The notes beneath the pieces are model-generated. The model was not told the origin of the DNA and did no database searches. It saw nothing but the letters and a program-made list of their open reading frames with translations. DNA of 64,000 bases. Origin: Aliidiomarina minuta. Its GTDB lineage: Bacteria; Pseudomonadota; Gammaproteobacteria; Enterobacterales; Alteromonadaceae. The translations under genes were made by a program, and so were the position numbers. Location: NCBI RefSeq assembly GCF_003987145.1, contig NZ_PIPL01000001.1, positions 1,116,001-1,180,000 of the forward strand. Direction: 5' to 3'. Positions 1-8,315 of this stretch are shown here, piece after piece (position 1 is the stretch's first letter; each line of letters starts with the position of its first letter).

Positions 1-151
1 TATTATTCGGGGAGATTTTCAAAAACTCAGGCTGATGTTGATCGCCATTCATAATATCCACGGTTTTAATGGTATAAGGCAGATCAAGCTCTTCCAGCAG
101 CATGGTAATTTTATGGCCATTGGGAGTCGGAAAGTAATACAGGTCATACAT
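1..151 (-). CDS. Glutathione S-transferase, N-terminal part (YfcG/YghU-like)
   Basis: Fifty codons are visible before the window edge cuts the gene, so this is the N-terminal thioredoxin-like domain only. It begins MYDLYYFPTPNGHK and continues through an LLEEL helix to EFLKISPNN. The PTPNGHKIT stretch and the SPNN turn are typical of the nu-class, YfcG/YghU disulfide-reductase-like glutathione S-transferases, in which this loop contacts glutathione. The ATG at 149-151 is the only in-frame start giving the family N-terminus. The C-terminal all-alpha domain lies outside the window. The exact subfamily cannot be settled from 50 residues. Confidence 0.8.
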   Translation of the reverse strand, partial: MYDLYYFPTPNGHKITMLLEELDLPYTIKTVDIMNGDQHQPEFLKISPNN

Positions 152-289
152 AGAAGGCACCTTTAAAACTACAAGAAAAATCTCTTCAGATAGTTATGCA
201 CTATGACCGCTATAAGTACAACAGTAGTAGAAGCAAAAACTCTATAAGTTCAGGCTTGTATTTTCTTTAAAGGAATTATTATCAGGAAG

Positions 290-365
290 TGGTGGGTGGT
301 ACTGGGCTCGAACCAGTGACCCTCGCCTTGTAAGGGCGATGCTCTCCCAGCTGAGCTAACCACCC
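290..365 (-). tRNA. tRNA-Val (anticodon TAC), copy 3 of array
   Basis: The minus strand reads GGGTGGTTAGCTCAGC and so on to an encoded CCA end, 76 nt. The anticodon loop CTTACAA gives TAC, which reads GUA and other GUN valine codons. The T-loop GGTTCGAGCC is intact. It is the promoter-distal member of three identical genes read from the promoter near 670-696. Confidence 0.97.
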
Positions 366-426
366 ATCGTGGTTGACCTTGCGGTCCTGGTAGCGCCTGG
401 CGGCCTACCTGGGATACTTGAAATGC

Positions 427-502
427 TGGTGGGTGGTACTGGGCTCGAACCAGTGACCCTCGCCTTGTAAGGGCGATGCTCTCCCAGCTGAGCTAACCAC
501 CC
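427..502 (-). tRNA. tRNA-Val (TAC), copy 2 of array
   Basis: Identical in sequence to the neighbouring two tRNA-Val copies, 76 nt with encoded CCA and anticodon TAC. It is separated from the distal copy by about 60 nt and from the proximal copy by about 65 nt of unrelated spacer, as expected for a processed multi-tRNA transcript. Confidence 0.97.
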
Positions 503-567
503 ATATACGGTGTATCTCAGCATTTCTTTGTTTTACTTTCTTTGTCGTACTACGTGCAGCCACAAAA

Positions 568-643
568 TGGTGGGTGGTACTGGGCTCGAACCAGTGACCC
601 TCGCCTTGTAAGGGCGATGCTCTCCCAGCTGAGCTAACCACCC
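568..643 (-). tRNA. tRNA-Val (TAC), copy 1 of array (promoter-proximal)
   Basis: First tRNA-Val of the array, 76 nt, encoded CCA, anticodon TAC. It starts about 25 nt downstream of the -10 box at 669-674. Three identical tandem copies suggest a high demand for this isoacceptor. Confidence 0.97.
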
Positions 644-668
644 ATATTTCGCCGGACTGCGGGGCGCT

Positions 669-696
669 ATTATAGAGACACGCCGGGATCTGTCAA
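669..696 (-). promoter_or_regulatory. Sigma-70 promoter of the tRNA-Val array
   Basis: On the minus strand the -35 box is a perfect TTGACA (691-696) and the -10 box a perfect TATAAT (669-674), with a 16-bp spacer. The discriminator after the -10 is GC-rich (AGCGCCCC), which is the usual signature of stringently controlled stable-RNA promoters. Stringent control is inferred from this, not shown. Confidence 0.88.
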
Positions 697-749
697 TAAA
701 AAAGTATACTGCAAAGTACTAAGTGCTGCAAAAACAGGCAATCACAAGC

Positions 750-2759
750 TTAACCGTACTCCTTGAGTTGCTCACGCAGCTCGTGAAGTTCATCGCGCAT
801 AGAAGCGGCTTTTTCAAACTCCAGATCCTGCGCCGCTTTGTACATAGCTTTTTCCTGCGCGGTAATGGCCGCCAGAATGTCTTTGCTGTTGCGGTAGACT
901 GGCAAATCTTTTTTCAGACGCGCGACTTCTTTTTTACGTTTACGCGCGGCACCGCCACCTAAGTCCATCACATCAGTAATGCGTTTGTTCAGACCCAGTG
1001 GGGTAATGCCATGTTCTTCATTGTAAGCAATTTGCACAGCACGACGACGCTCGGTCTCATCCATGGCTCTTTGCATCGAACCGGTAATACGGTCTGCATA
1101 TAAAATGGCACGCCCGCTCAGATTCCGGGCCGCCCGCCCTATCGTCTGAATCAATGAACGTTCAGCACGCAGAAAACCTTCTTTATCGGCATCCAGGATG
1201 GCTACCAGCGAAACCTCCGGTAAGTCCAGGCCTTCCCGTAACAGGTTAATGCCCACCAGACAGTCAAATTCGCCCAGGCGCAGGTCACGAATGATTTCCA
1301 TGCGCTCTACAGTATCAATATCCGAATGCAGATAACGCACTTTAATGCCATGTTCATCCAGATAATCGGTCAGATCTTCGGCCATTTTTTTGGTCAGCGT
1401 AGTCGCCAGTACCCGCTCATTGAGTTCCACCCGCATGCGCACCTCAGACATTAAGTCATCTACCTGAGTCGCCACCGGGCGCACTTCAATGACAGGGTCC
1501 AGCAAACCTGTGGGTCTGACCACCTGCTCTACGACCTCGCCATTGCAACGTTCAATTTCATAATTGCCGGGGGTTGCCGACACGTACATGGTCTGTGGCG
1601 CTATGGCTTCAAATTCATCAAACTTCAAAGGCCGGTTATCCAGCGCTGAAGGCAAACGGAAACCATAACCGACCAGGTTTTCTTTGCGCGAACGATCGCC
1701 CTTATACATGGCCCCGATCTGAGACACCGTCACATGAGATTCATCAATAATCAGCAAGGCGTCGTCCGGCAGATAATCCATCAGCGTCGGTGGCGGCTCG
1801 CCGGGCGCCCGACCGGATAAATAGCGCGAGTAATTTTCAATGCCTGAGCAATAGCCCAGTTCCAGCATCATTTCGATATCAAAATGAGTGCGTTCGCGAA
1901 TGCGCTGTTCTTCAATCAGTTTGTTTTCACCAAAAAACTGTTCGCGGCGATCTTTTAATTCTTCTTTTATATGATCAATGGCTTCAATGATTTTTTCACG
2001 CGGTGTCACATAGTGGGTTTTCGGGTACACTGTAAAACGCGCGATGTCTGCCTGAAAGACTTGCCCGGTAAGAGGTTCGAACAAGCTGATACGCTCAATC
2101 TCGTCATCAAACATTTCCACTCGTACCGCCATTTCATCAGATTCCGCCGGGAAAATATCTATCACTTCCCCGCGCACCCGATAGGTACCGCGCTCAAATG
2201 CCTGATCGTTACGTTTATACTGCAAGGTCGCCAGAGTACGCAGCATTTCACGCTGGTCAACAATATCGCCACGCCGCAAGTGCAGCATCATTTTCATGTA
2301 AGACTCAGGATCGCCCAAACCATAAATAGCCGATACCGAAGCAATCAGTATAACGTCACGACGCTCCATCAACGCTTTAGTCGCTGACAGACGCATCTGC
2401 TCGATATGGTCATTTACGGACGCATCTTTTTCGATAAAGGTATCTGTCGTTGGCACATAAGCTTCCGGCTGATAGTAGTCATAATAGGAAACAAAATATT
2501 CCACCGCGTTGTTGGGGAAAAACTCTTTCATTTCGCCATACAGCTGCGCGGCCAGGGTTTTATTATGCGCCATGATCAGCGTGGGTCGCCCGGTGCGCTC
2601 AATGACGTTGGCCATAGTAAAAGTTTTACCCGAGCCCGTAACACCCAACAGGGTCTGGTGCGCCAGACCTGCATCAATATTTTCAATCAGCTTTTCAATA
2701 GCCTGAGGCTGATCGCCTGCGGGCTTATATTCTGATACCAGTTCAAATTTTCGCGCCAT
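750..2759 (-). CDS. uvrB: Excinuclease ABC subunit UvrB
   Basis: UvrB is the damage-verifying helicase-like subunit of nucleotide excision repair; it receives DNA from UvrA and recruits UvrC. The 669 residues match the family length. Visible features are Walker A GVTGSGKT at residues 39-46, the damage-gripping beta-hairpin around YYDYYQPEAY (92-101), the DESH Walker B near residue 340, helicase motifs VGINLLREGLDLPEV and QTIGRAARN, and a C-terminal UVR motif (AAQDLEFEKAASMRDEL) that contacts UvrC. It lies 8 nt downstream of a MATE transporter gene on the same strand, so the two are probably cotranscribed. I saw no convincing LexA box (CTG-N10-CAG) just upstream of either gene. Confidence 0.98.
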   Translation of the reverse strand: MARKFELVSEYKPAGDQPQAIEKLIENIDAGLAHQTLLGVTGSGKTFTMANVIERTGRPTLIMAHNKTLAAQLYGEMKEFFPNNAVEYFVSYYDYYQPEAYVPTTDTFIEKDASVNDHIEQMRLSATKALMERRDVILIASVSAIYGLGDPESYMKMMLHLRRGDIVDQREMLRTLATLQYKRNDQAFERGTYRVRGEVIDIFPAESDEMAVRVEMFDDEIERISLFEPLTGQVFQADIARFTVYPKTHYVTPREKIIEAIDHIKEELKDRREQFFGENKLIEEQRIRERTHFDIEMMLELGYCSGIENYSRYLSGRAPGEPPPTLMDYLPDDALLIIDESHVTVSQIGAMYKGDRSRKENLVGYGFRLPSALDNRPLKFDEFEAIAPQTMYVSATPGNYEIERCNGEVVEQVVRPTGLLDPVIEVRPVATQVDDLMSEVRMRVELNERVLATTLTKKMAEDLTDYLDEHGIKVRYLHSDIDTVERMEIIRDLRLGEFDCLVGINLLREGLDLPEVSLVAILDADKEGFLRAERSLIQTIGRAARNLSGRAILYADRITGSMQRAMDETERRRAVQIAYNEEHGITPLGLNKRITDVMDLGGGAARKRKKEVARLKKDLPVYRNSKDILAAITAQEKAMYKAAQDLEFEKAASMRDELHELREQLKEYG

Positions 2760-2767
2760 AACTTAAC

Positions 2768-4177
2768 TCACTTATGAACTCGGTGACTTTCAGCACCAGG
2801 AGGATGCACAGCTTCGTGCTGCGGCTCATTCTGTTCTTGTTTAGCCAACATCTTCATGAACCAGCGATACGAAAGCAACGCTGTAATCAGGTTTGCCACC
2901 ACGCCACCAATAAAGAGCCCCGGCAGGCCGCCCAGATGACTTCCCAGGTAGGACAGCGGAACAAAAAAGACGAATAACCGGGCAATGCTCAACAGTAATG
3001 CATGCAAAGGTTGATGCAAGGCATTGAGCGCTGAATTAGAAATAATAATACAGCCCTGTACCCCATAACCTAAAGGCATAATCCAGATAAAAAGCGCCAG
3101 TACCCGGGCCACTTCATCTTCGCGGGCAAAGGCATGCTGGATTAACGGCAATAAGGCTATGAGTAATACATATATAAGCGCCTGCGAAACCAGCACAAAA
3201 ACCAGCGCTGTTTTATAAGCCCCCGCCACCCGCTGCATGCGACCGGCACCAAAATTCTGGCTAATGAAAGGCGGTAAGCTCATCGACAGTGCAAGTATGA
3301 CAATGCTGGCCAGCGATTCAAGCCGGATACCCGCACCAAAACCGGCCACCGCAGCCGCTCCGTAAGTCGCCACAATGGCTGTTAAGACCCCCATGGCCAG
3401 GGGCGTTAACATATTTGCTCCGGCGGCTGGCAAACCTATCGCCAGCAGTTTGCGTGACGAACGCACAAATTCAGCCACACTGGGAGGTAAGGGATCAATC
3501 AGGCCACGTTTCACCACCAGCCAGTATATGATCAGAACAAAACCCACACCCCAGGCCAGTACACTGGCTAATGCCGCCCCCTGCATGCCCATCGCAGGCA
3601 CCGGGCCCAGACCGAAAATAAGTATAGGGTCCAGCACCGCATTCATCAGACCGCCAAGGGCCATAATAATAGACGGTGTTTTAGTATCTCCGGATGCGCG
3701 CAGAATGCTGTTACCTATCATAGGAATGACCAGCATCACCGCACCGAGGAACCAGATATTCATATACTGCATAATAAGGGGCATCAGATCATCACCGGCG
3801 CCCATCATGCTAAATACCGGCCGTGCAAAAATAAAACCTAATAAAGATAAAAAGCCAACCAGTAAGGCAGAGAGATAAAGCGCAGAGCTACCGCAATAAC
3901 GGGCTTCTTTCTCATTGTCAGCACCCAGTTTGCGCGCTATCACTGCGGAGGTACCAATGCCAAGGCCAATAGTGAGACTGATTACAGTAAAAGTCACCGG
4001 AAAGGTAAAACCTATTGCAGCCAGTGCTTCAGTACCCAGCAGGCTGATAAAGAAGGTATCGACCACATTAAAGCTAATCAGCGTTGCTACGCCCAGCATC
4101 ATCGGCCAGGTCATGCTCCACAGAGTTTTGCCTATGGGGTCGTGCAACAAGGCTCGGGCCGGTTTGCTTTGGCTCAT
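2768..4177 (-). CDS. MATE family multidrug/Na+ efflux transporter
   Basis: A 469-residue inner-membrane protein with about twelve hydrophobic segments in two similar halves, the MATE (multidrug and toxin extrusion) fold. N-terminal landmarks are the PMMLGVATLISFNVVDTFF segment and the GIGTSAVIARKLG loop; the second half repeats this as GAGIRLESLASIVILALS followed by PPFISQNFGAGR. The family couples drug or cationic-dye export to Na+ or H+ entry. The start ATG follows a good AGGAG six bases upstream. The C-terminal tail is polar and His/Gln-rich. It precedes uvrB by 8 nt. The substrate cannot be told from sequence, and it is not closely NorM-like, unlike the second MATE gene at about 38 kb. 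Confidence 0.9.
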   Translation of the reverse strand: MSQSKPARALLHDPIGKTLWSMTWPMMLGVATLISFNVVDTFFISLLGTEALAAIGFTFPVTFTVISLTIGLGIGTSAVIARKLGADNEKEARYCGSSALYLSALLVGFLSLLGFIFARPVFSMMGAGDDLMPLIMQYMNIWFLGAVMLVIPMIGNSILRASGDTKTPSIIMALGGLMNAVLDPILIFGLGPVPAMGMQGAALASVLAWGVGFVLIIYWLVVKRGLIDPLPPSVAEFVRSSRKLLAIGLPAAGANMLTPLAMGVLTAIVATYGAAAVAGFGAGIRLESLASIVILALSMSLPPFISQNFGAGRMQRVAGAYKTALVFVLVSQALIYVLLIALLPLIQHAFAREDEVARVLALFIWIMPLGYGVQGCIIISNSALNALHQPLHALLLSIARLFVFFVPLSYLGSHLGGLPGLFIGGVVANLITALLSYRWFMKMLAKQEQNEPQHEAVHPPGAESHRVHK

Positions 4178-4360
4178 ACTGCTCCTGTATCTAAAGCCGG
4201 AAGTGAACTGCGAAGAAGCGCCTATGATAGCTAAAATAAGCTATTAACGCCATGTTCCAGAACGCCTGTCGTCTGGACATTAGCGATTCAGACACTTACT
4301 ATGAGAACGGCACTTATAAAGGTGCTTTCCTTTCAATTTTGTACGAAAAAGGGTGCTCTG

Positions 4361-5548
4361 GTGGATTACAAACTTTCGCGTCGTGTGAACGCAATTAAAC
4401 CTTCTCCTACACTGGCCGTCAGCCAAAAAGCAGCTGAACTGAAAGCCGAAGGCAAGGATGTTATTGGCCTGGGAGTCGGCGAACCTGATTTCGATACTCC
4501 TGAATTTATCCGCGAAGCAGGTAAAAAAGCAATTGACGACGGTCATACCCGCTACACAGCGGTAGATGGCATTGCCGAACTAAAACAAGCTGTTTGCGAC
4601 AAATTCAAGCGCGACAATCAACTTGAGTATGACCCCGCAAACATTCTCATATCCAGTGGTGGTAAGCATAGTATTTTCAATTTACTCACCGCCTGGCTGG
4701 ATGAAGGCGATGAAGTTGTTATCCCTGCACCCTACTGGGTTTCTTACCCGGATATGACGTTACTGGTCGGCGCTAAACCGGTCGTTGTAGAAGCCACTAT
4801 CGACCAGTCTTATAAGATAACAGCTGAACAACTGCGGTCAGCCATTACTGATAAAACCCGTCTGATGTTTATCAACAGTCCATCCAACCCAACTGGCATG
4901 GCCTATACCGCTGAAGAACTGGAGTCACTGGCCACTGTACTGCGCGATTACCCGCAGATTCTGATTGCGACTGACGACATGTATGAGCACATTTTATGGG
5001 ACAAGTCCTCATTCGTGAATTTGCCAATGGTCGCGCCCGATCTAAAAGACCGTACGGTCATTCTGTCAGGTGTCTCTAAAGCCTATGCCATGACTGGCTG
5101 GCGTATTGGTTACGCCGCTGGACCTAAACCCATTATAGCAGCGATGAAAAAAGTACAGTCACAAAGCACGTCAAACCCAGCCGCAGTTTCCCAGCACGCC
5201 GCCTTAGCTGCGCTACAAGGGGATCAGAGTTGTATTGATACCATGATCAAAGCATTTAAAGTACGCCACGATTATCTCGTAGCGGCTTTGCATGCCATAC
5301 CAGGCATCCAGTGCCTGCCTGGCCAGGGTACTTTCTATACCTTCCCCAATGTCACCGGACTGATGCGCAAAGCTGGCGTCGACAGCGACATTAAGCTCTG
5401 TGAGCGATTATTAGAAGAAGCTAATGTCGCTTTAGTACCAGGGTCAGCCTTCGGCGCACCAGGCCATTTCAGACTGTCATTTGCGACCAGCAGTGATGTA
5501 CTGGAAGAAGCCGTAAAACGCATTCAGAGTTTTGCAGAAAGCCTGTAA
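4361..5548 (+). CDS. Class I pyridoxal-phosphate aspartate/prephenate-type aminotransferase
   Basis: A fold-type I, PLP-dependent aminotransferase of the AspB/AatA (1-beta) subgroup, probably transferring the amino group between aspartate and 2-oxoglutarate in the cytosol. Seen: GEPDFDTPEFI near the N-terminus, the aromatic PAPYWVSYP segment, SPSNPTG with the cofactor-contacting Asn, the DDMYEH segment, the Schiff-base lysine in SGVSKAYAMTGWRIG (Lys240), and the C-terminal FRLSFATS arginine that holds the substrate carboxylate. I prefer the GTG start at 4361 (395 residues, VDYKLSRRV) because it has AAGGG eight bases upstream and gives the family N-terminus; an in-frame ATG at 4301 would add 20 atypical residues. 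A strong terminator follows at 5565. Confidence 0.88.
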   Translation: MDYKLSRRVNAIKPSPTLAVSQKAAELKAEGKDVIGLGVGEPDFDTPEFIREAGKKAIDDGHTRYTAVDGIAELKQAVCDKFKRDNQLEYDPANILISSGGKHSIFNLLTAWLDEGDEVVIPAPYWVSYPDMTLLVGAKPVVVEATIDQSYKITAEQLRSAITDKTRLMFINSPSNPTGMAYTAEELESLATVLRDYPQILIATDDMYEHILWDKSSFVNLPMVAPDLKDRTVILSGVSKAYAMTGWRIGYAAGPKPIIAAMKKVQSQSTSNPAAVSQHAALAALQGDQSCIDTMIKAFKVRHDYLVAALHAIPGIQCLPGQGTFYTFPNVTGLMRKAGVDSDIKLCERLLEEANVALVPGSAFGAPGHFRLSFATSSDVLEEAVKRIQSFAESL

Positions 5549-5564
5549 TTAGCGCTTTCACCCT

Positions 5565-5602
5565 AAAAGCCGGTCGCTGTTGCACTGCGACCGGCTTTTT
5601 TT
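5565..5602 (+). terminator. Rho-independent terminator of the aminotransferase gene
   Basis: A GC-rich stem (GCCGGTCGC pairing with GCGACCGGC, 9 bp) with a 9-nt loop is flanked by AAAA on one side and seven T on the other. Confidence 0.93.
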
Positions 5603-6187
5603 ATCTGGATAAGCTCCTTACAGCTACAAAAACAAGTAGTTTTAAAAAAATATTTTTTATTACGAATTGATTACAAAGCAACCAGCTAATGCCGAAGCCG
5701 TTTTCCAGAAATGAAACAGCAAGTGGTCCAGGATACAAGACCTTTTTATGTAAAAAATGGCTTGACTAGCAAAAAAATACACAGGCAATTTCACATAATT
5801 CGAAATATTTGCTCAGGAAAGCGTCATTCCGTTCAATTCTAAATCAAAACACATAAACTACTGATTAATATAGATATATATAAATCATGCCAATAATTAA
5901 CCAGATCTGAAAATTGGCTACAAGACCCATGAACCCTTGCCGCTCACAGACTTAACCACAAGGTTATCCACAGAAAAAGTGGATAAGATCCGCAACCGCT
6001 TACAGCACCAGAGTTCTGGCTTACTGTGGATAAAAAACAGGACAGCGAACCATAACAAAAGCCATAATACAAAAACTGACATGTTCGATAAAAGGAGTAA
6101 TTTGCTGCTTTCAGCATAAATAAGGCTGAAAAAGCCTAAAATCTAAGCAAACAATTATAAGCAAGCTATTTTTATCGCTTTTTATAG
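5603..6187. other. AT-rich intergenic region without a gene, containing a DnaA-box cluster
   Basis: About 585 bp between the aminotransferase terminator and the tRNA-Asn promoter. The left part is strongly AT-rich, with runs such as GATTAATATAGATATATATA near 5862-5885. The right part holds the DnaA boxes listed separately. Short reading frames here have no credible ribosome-binding site or recognisable product, so I call no gene. Confidence 0.7.
5952..6033. promoter_or_regulatory. Cluster of DnaA boxes (DARS1-like or other DnaA-binding locus)
   Basis: Two perfect DnaA 9-mers TTATCCACA are present: 5964-5972 on the plus strand and 6025-6033 on the minus strand. Two one-mismatch boxes accompany them: TTAACCACA at 5952-5960 (plus) and TTATCCACT at 5978-5986 (minus). 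The plus box at 5964 and the minus box at 5978 face each other with 5 bp between. Known: E. coli DARS1, a DnaA-reactivating site, sits next to uvrB; here uvrB is about 3.2 kb away. That makes a DARS-like role plausible, but oriC, datA-like titration or simple regulation are alternatives. Confidence 0.65.
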
Positions 6188-6216
6188 TTGACAGTCCCAC
6201 GCAAGGCCTTTAATAT
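6188..6216 (+). promoter_or_regulatory. Sigma-70 promoter of the tRNA-Asn pair
   Basis: A perfect -35 TTGACA (6188-6193), a 17-bp spacer and a -10 TAATAT (6211-6216), followed by a GC-rich TTCGCCCCG discriminator, lie 20 bp upstream of the first tRNA-Asn. Confidence 0.88.
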
Positions 6217-6236
6217 TTCGCCCCGTTGAAGGCTGT

Positions 6237-6313
6237 TCCCCAGTAGCTCAGTTGGTTAGAGCGGTGGACTGTTAATCCATGTGTCGTTGGTTCGAATCCA
6301 ACCTGGGGAGCCA
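6237..6313 (+). tRNA. tRNA-Asn (anticodon GTT), copy 1
   Basis: A 77-nt tRNA with acceptor TCCCCAG pairing with CTGGGGA, discriminator G and encoded CCA. The anticodon loop CTGTTAA gives GTT (6271-6273). The T-loop GGTTCGAATCC is intact. Confidence 0.97.
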
Positions 6314-6347
6314 AACGCCTCAACTGCTGCAAGCAATTCCTATCTAT

Positions 6348-6424
6348 TCCCCAGTAGCTCAGTTGGTTAGAGCGGTGGACTGTTAATCCATGTGTCGTTG
6401 GTTCGAATCCAACCTGGGGAGCCA
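6348..6424 (+). tRNA. tRNA-Asn (anticodon GTT), copy 2
   Basis: Identical in sequence to the first tRNA-Asn, separated from it by 34 nt, and evidently transcribed from the same promoter. CCA is encoded. Confidence 0.97.
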
Positions 6425-6452
6425 TAGTGCTCTATAACTAGTTAGCTTTTCT

Positions 6453-6980
6453 TTATATCGGCATTTGCAGGACAAAATAAGCGATTCCCGAACCCAATAC
6501 AGCGCCGGCAATAATATCGCTAGGAAAATGCACACCCAGCGAAACTCTCGCCAAAGCCACTAAACCAGCCCACATGTAATAAAGCAACGCCCAGGCCGGA
6601 AAACTGGCAGCCGCCAGTCCAGCAAACAAAAATGCGGCAGTCGCGTGGCCAGAAGGGAAACTAAAACGGTCAGCGGGTTTTATAGCAGGCCGGAACGAAA
6701 TCCTGTCCATAGCAGGACGGGCCCTGCGTAATGTATTTTTCAGCCACCAGAATAAGGGAAGTTCTATGGCAAAACCGATCAGCGTACGCTGCATAAAAGT
6801 AACACTGCCTTCTACAGCCAGCGTTACAATAATAGCCAGAACCAGTACGTAATAAGGACCATCACCACTGCGGGATACCCAAAGTGCCAGACTGCTATCG
6901 CGCCACCATCGTGTGAAGCGAAATAACCAATAAAAAGTAACTTCGTCAACATGACGAATACTTTTAAACAAATCGGTCAT
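6453..6980 (-). CDS. PAP2-family membrane phosphatase
   Basis: A 175-residue integral membrane protein with the three signature blocks of the PAP2/lipid phosphate phosphatase family: KNTLRRARP (motif 1), PSGHATA (motif 2, with the catalytic His), and ARVSLGVHFPSDIIAG (motif 3, Arg and nucleophilic His). Five or six hydrophobic segments surround them, so the active site should face the periplasm. Members dephosphorylate undecaprenyl pyrophosphate (PgpB/BacA-type work), phosphatidylglycerol phosphate or other lipid phosphates; the substrate here is unknown. It is transcribed away from the divergent rsx operon. Confidence 0.9.
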   Translation of the reverse strand: MTDLFKSIRHVDEVTFYWLFRFTRWWRDSSLALWVSRSGDGPYYVLVLAIIVTLAVEGSVTFMQRTLIGFAIELPLFWWLKNTLRRARPAMDRISFRPAIKPADRFSFPSGHATAAFLFAGLAAASFPAWALLYYMWAGLVALARVSLGVHFPSDIIAGAVLGSGIAYFVLQMPI

Positions 6981-7164
6981 TCACTCTCCCATTGATTAAT
7001 ATCAGGCTGAACGGCCCTTCCAAAGACTTCATAATAGCCTGAAAACAGCCAGCTTTACGAGTAGCGCACTAACTTTTGCAAAAACCTGCTCGCTGTAAGT
7101 TGTTTATGAACGCTTAAACCCCGATAATATATACCGATTTTTAAATTAAGACCGCCTGGTGCCG

Positions 7165-7749
7165 ATGACTGACTATTTATTGCTACTGATCGCGACTGTA
7201 CTGGTCAACAACTTCGTGCTGGTCCAGTTCCTTGGGCTATGCCCCTTTATGGGTGTTTCCAACAGGCTGGAGACTGCCATAGGCATGTCCGCAGCCACCA
7301 CCTTTGTGTTAACGCTGGCCTCGGTCTGCAGTTACCTGGTTAATCAGTATATTCTGCAACCTTTTGATCTGATGGCCCTGCGCACTTTGAGTTTCATTCT
7401 GGTTATTGCCGTCGTAGTGCAGTTCACCGAAATGGTGGTGCATAAAACCAGCCCAACCCTATATCGCTTATTGGGCATCTTTCTGCCCCTCATCACTACT
7501 AACTGTGCGGTACTCGGGGTTGCTTTACTTAACGTCAATGAACAACACTCGTTTATGCAATCCATAGTATTTGGTTTCGGTGCGGCCGTCGGTTTTTCGC
7601 TGGTTCTTATTCTTTTCTCAGCCCTGCGCGAGCGACTAGCCGCTGCTGACGTGCCATTGCCGTTTAAAGGCGCGGCTATTGGCATGATAACAGCGGGCTT
7701 AATGTCGCTTGCCTTTATGGGCTTTACCGGTTTGGTGTCGGTTTCATGA
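7165..7749 (+). CDS. rsxA: Electron transport complex subunit RsxA/RnfA
   Basis: The first gene of the Rsx/Rnf operon, encoding a six-helix inner-membrane subunit. Rsx keeps the SoxR iron-sulfur cluster reduced in enterics; Rnf complexes in general couple ferredoxin-NADH electron transfer to ion movement. The sequence follows E. coli RsxA almost throughout, with NNFVLVQFLGLCPFMGVS and GIFLPLITTNCAVLGVALLN, each carrying one of the cysteines that coordinate the membrane 2Fe-2S cluster shared with RsxE. I choose the ATG at 7165 (194 residues, MTDYLLL), matching the family; a GTG lies two codons upstream. The stop overlaps the rsxB start by 4 nt. Confidence 0.96.
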   Translation: MTDYLLLLIATVLVNNFVLVQFLGLCPFMGVSNRLETAIGMSAATTFVLTLASVCSYLVNQYILQPFDLMALRTLSFILVIAVVVQFTEMVVHKTSPTLYRLLGIFLPLITTNCAVLGVALLNVNEQHSFMQSIVFGFGAAVGFSLVLILFSALRERLAAADVPLPFKGAAIGMITAGLMSLAFMGFTGLVSVS

Positions 7750-8315
7750 GTGTAGTTACAGGTATTCTGGCGCTGGTCGTACTGGCGCTCATCTTTGGTT
7801 TGATTTTAGGTTTTGCGGCAGTGCGTTTTCGTGTCGAAAGTGACCCTATTGTCGAGCAAATCGACAGTATTTTGCCGCAAACTCAGTGTGGACAGTGTGG
7901 TTATCCGGGTTGCCGCCCCTATGCCGAGGCCATTGCTAACGGCGACGATATCAATAAATGTCCACCCGGCGGTGAAACCACAATTCAACAGCTGGCTGAC
8001 TTGCTCGGCCGCGAAGCAAAACCACTGGATGCGGCCCACGGCATAGAAGATGAAAAGAAGGTTGCCTATATTCGCGAAGACGAATGCATCGGCTGCACCA
8101 AGTGTATTCAGGCCTGTCCGGTAGATGCCATTCTGGGCGCGGCCAAGCAAATGCACACTATCATTGCCGATGAGTGCACGGGTTGTGATCTCTGCGTCGA
8201 CCCCTGCCCGGTAGACTGTATTGATATGATTACGGTAAAAACGGCGCCTGAGCGCTGGAAATGGGATTTACAAAAAATTCCGGTTGAAGTGGTCGATGCC
8301 GGAGGTAAATCCTGA
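7746..8315 (+). CDS. rsxB: Electron transport complex subunit RsxB/RnfB (polyferredoxin)
   Basis: A 189-residue ferredoxin-like subunit anchored by one N-terminal helix. After the helix comes the RnfB-specific 4Fe-4S motif CGQCGYPGC with its downstream Cys (NKCPPGG), then two ferredoxin clusters CIGCTKCIQACP and CTGCDLCVDPCP. It relays electrons from the soluble side into the membrane core. ATGA overlap with rsxA and TGATG overlap with rsxC indicate translational coupling. Confidence 0.97.
   Translation: MSVVTGILALVVLALIFGLILGFAAVRFRVESDPIVEQIDSILPQTQCGQCGYPGCRPYAEAIANGDDINKCPPGGETTIQQLADLLGREAKPLDAAHGIEDEKKVAYIREDECIGCTKCIQACPVDAILGAAKQMHTIIADECTGCDLCVDPCPVDCIDMITVKTAPERWKWDLQKIPVEVVDAGGKS

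Noticed and set aside
405..641. Minus-strand reading frame encoding a repeated VVSSAGRASPLQGEGHWFEPSTTH peptide in two copies
   Set aside because: It is the tRNA-Val genes read as protein; the repetition reflects the tRNA copies.
5937..6119. 60-codon reading frame across the DnaA boxes
   Set aside because: No ribosome-binding site, no family, and it merely spans the box cluster and AT-rich DNA.
5603..6187. Chromosomal origin oriC
   Set aside because: DnaA boxes and AT-rich DNA are present, but none of the usual gammaproteobacterial oriC neighbours (mnmG, mioC, dnaA, rpmH) is nearby; a DARS- or titration-type site is more likely. Not excluded.
6210..6425. Minus-strand reading frame with a repeated APQVGFEPTTHGLTVHRS peptide
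   Set aside because: It is antisense to the two tRNA-Asn genes; a well-known spurious translation of tRNA.
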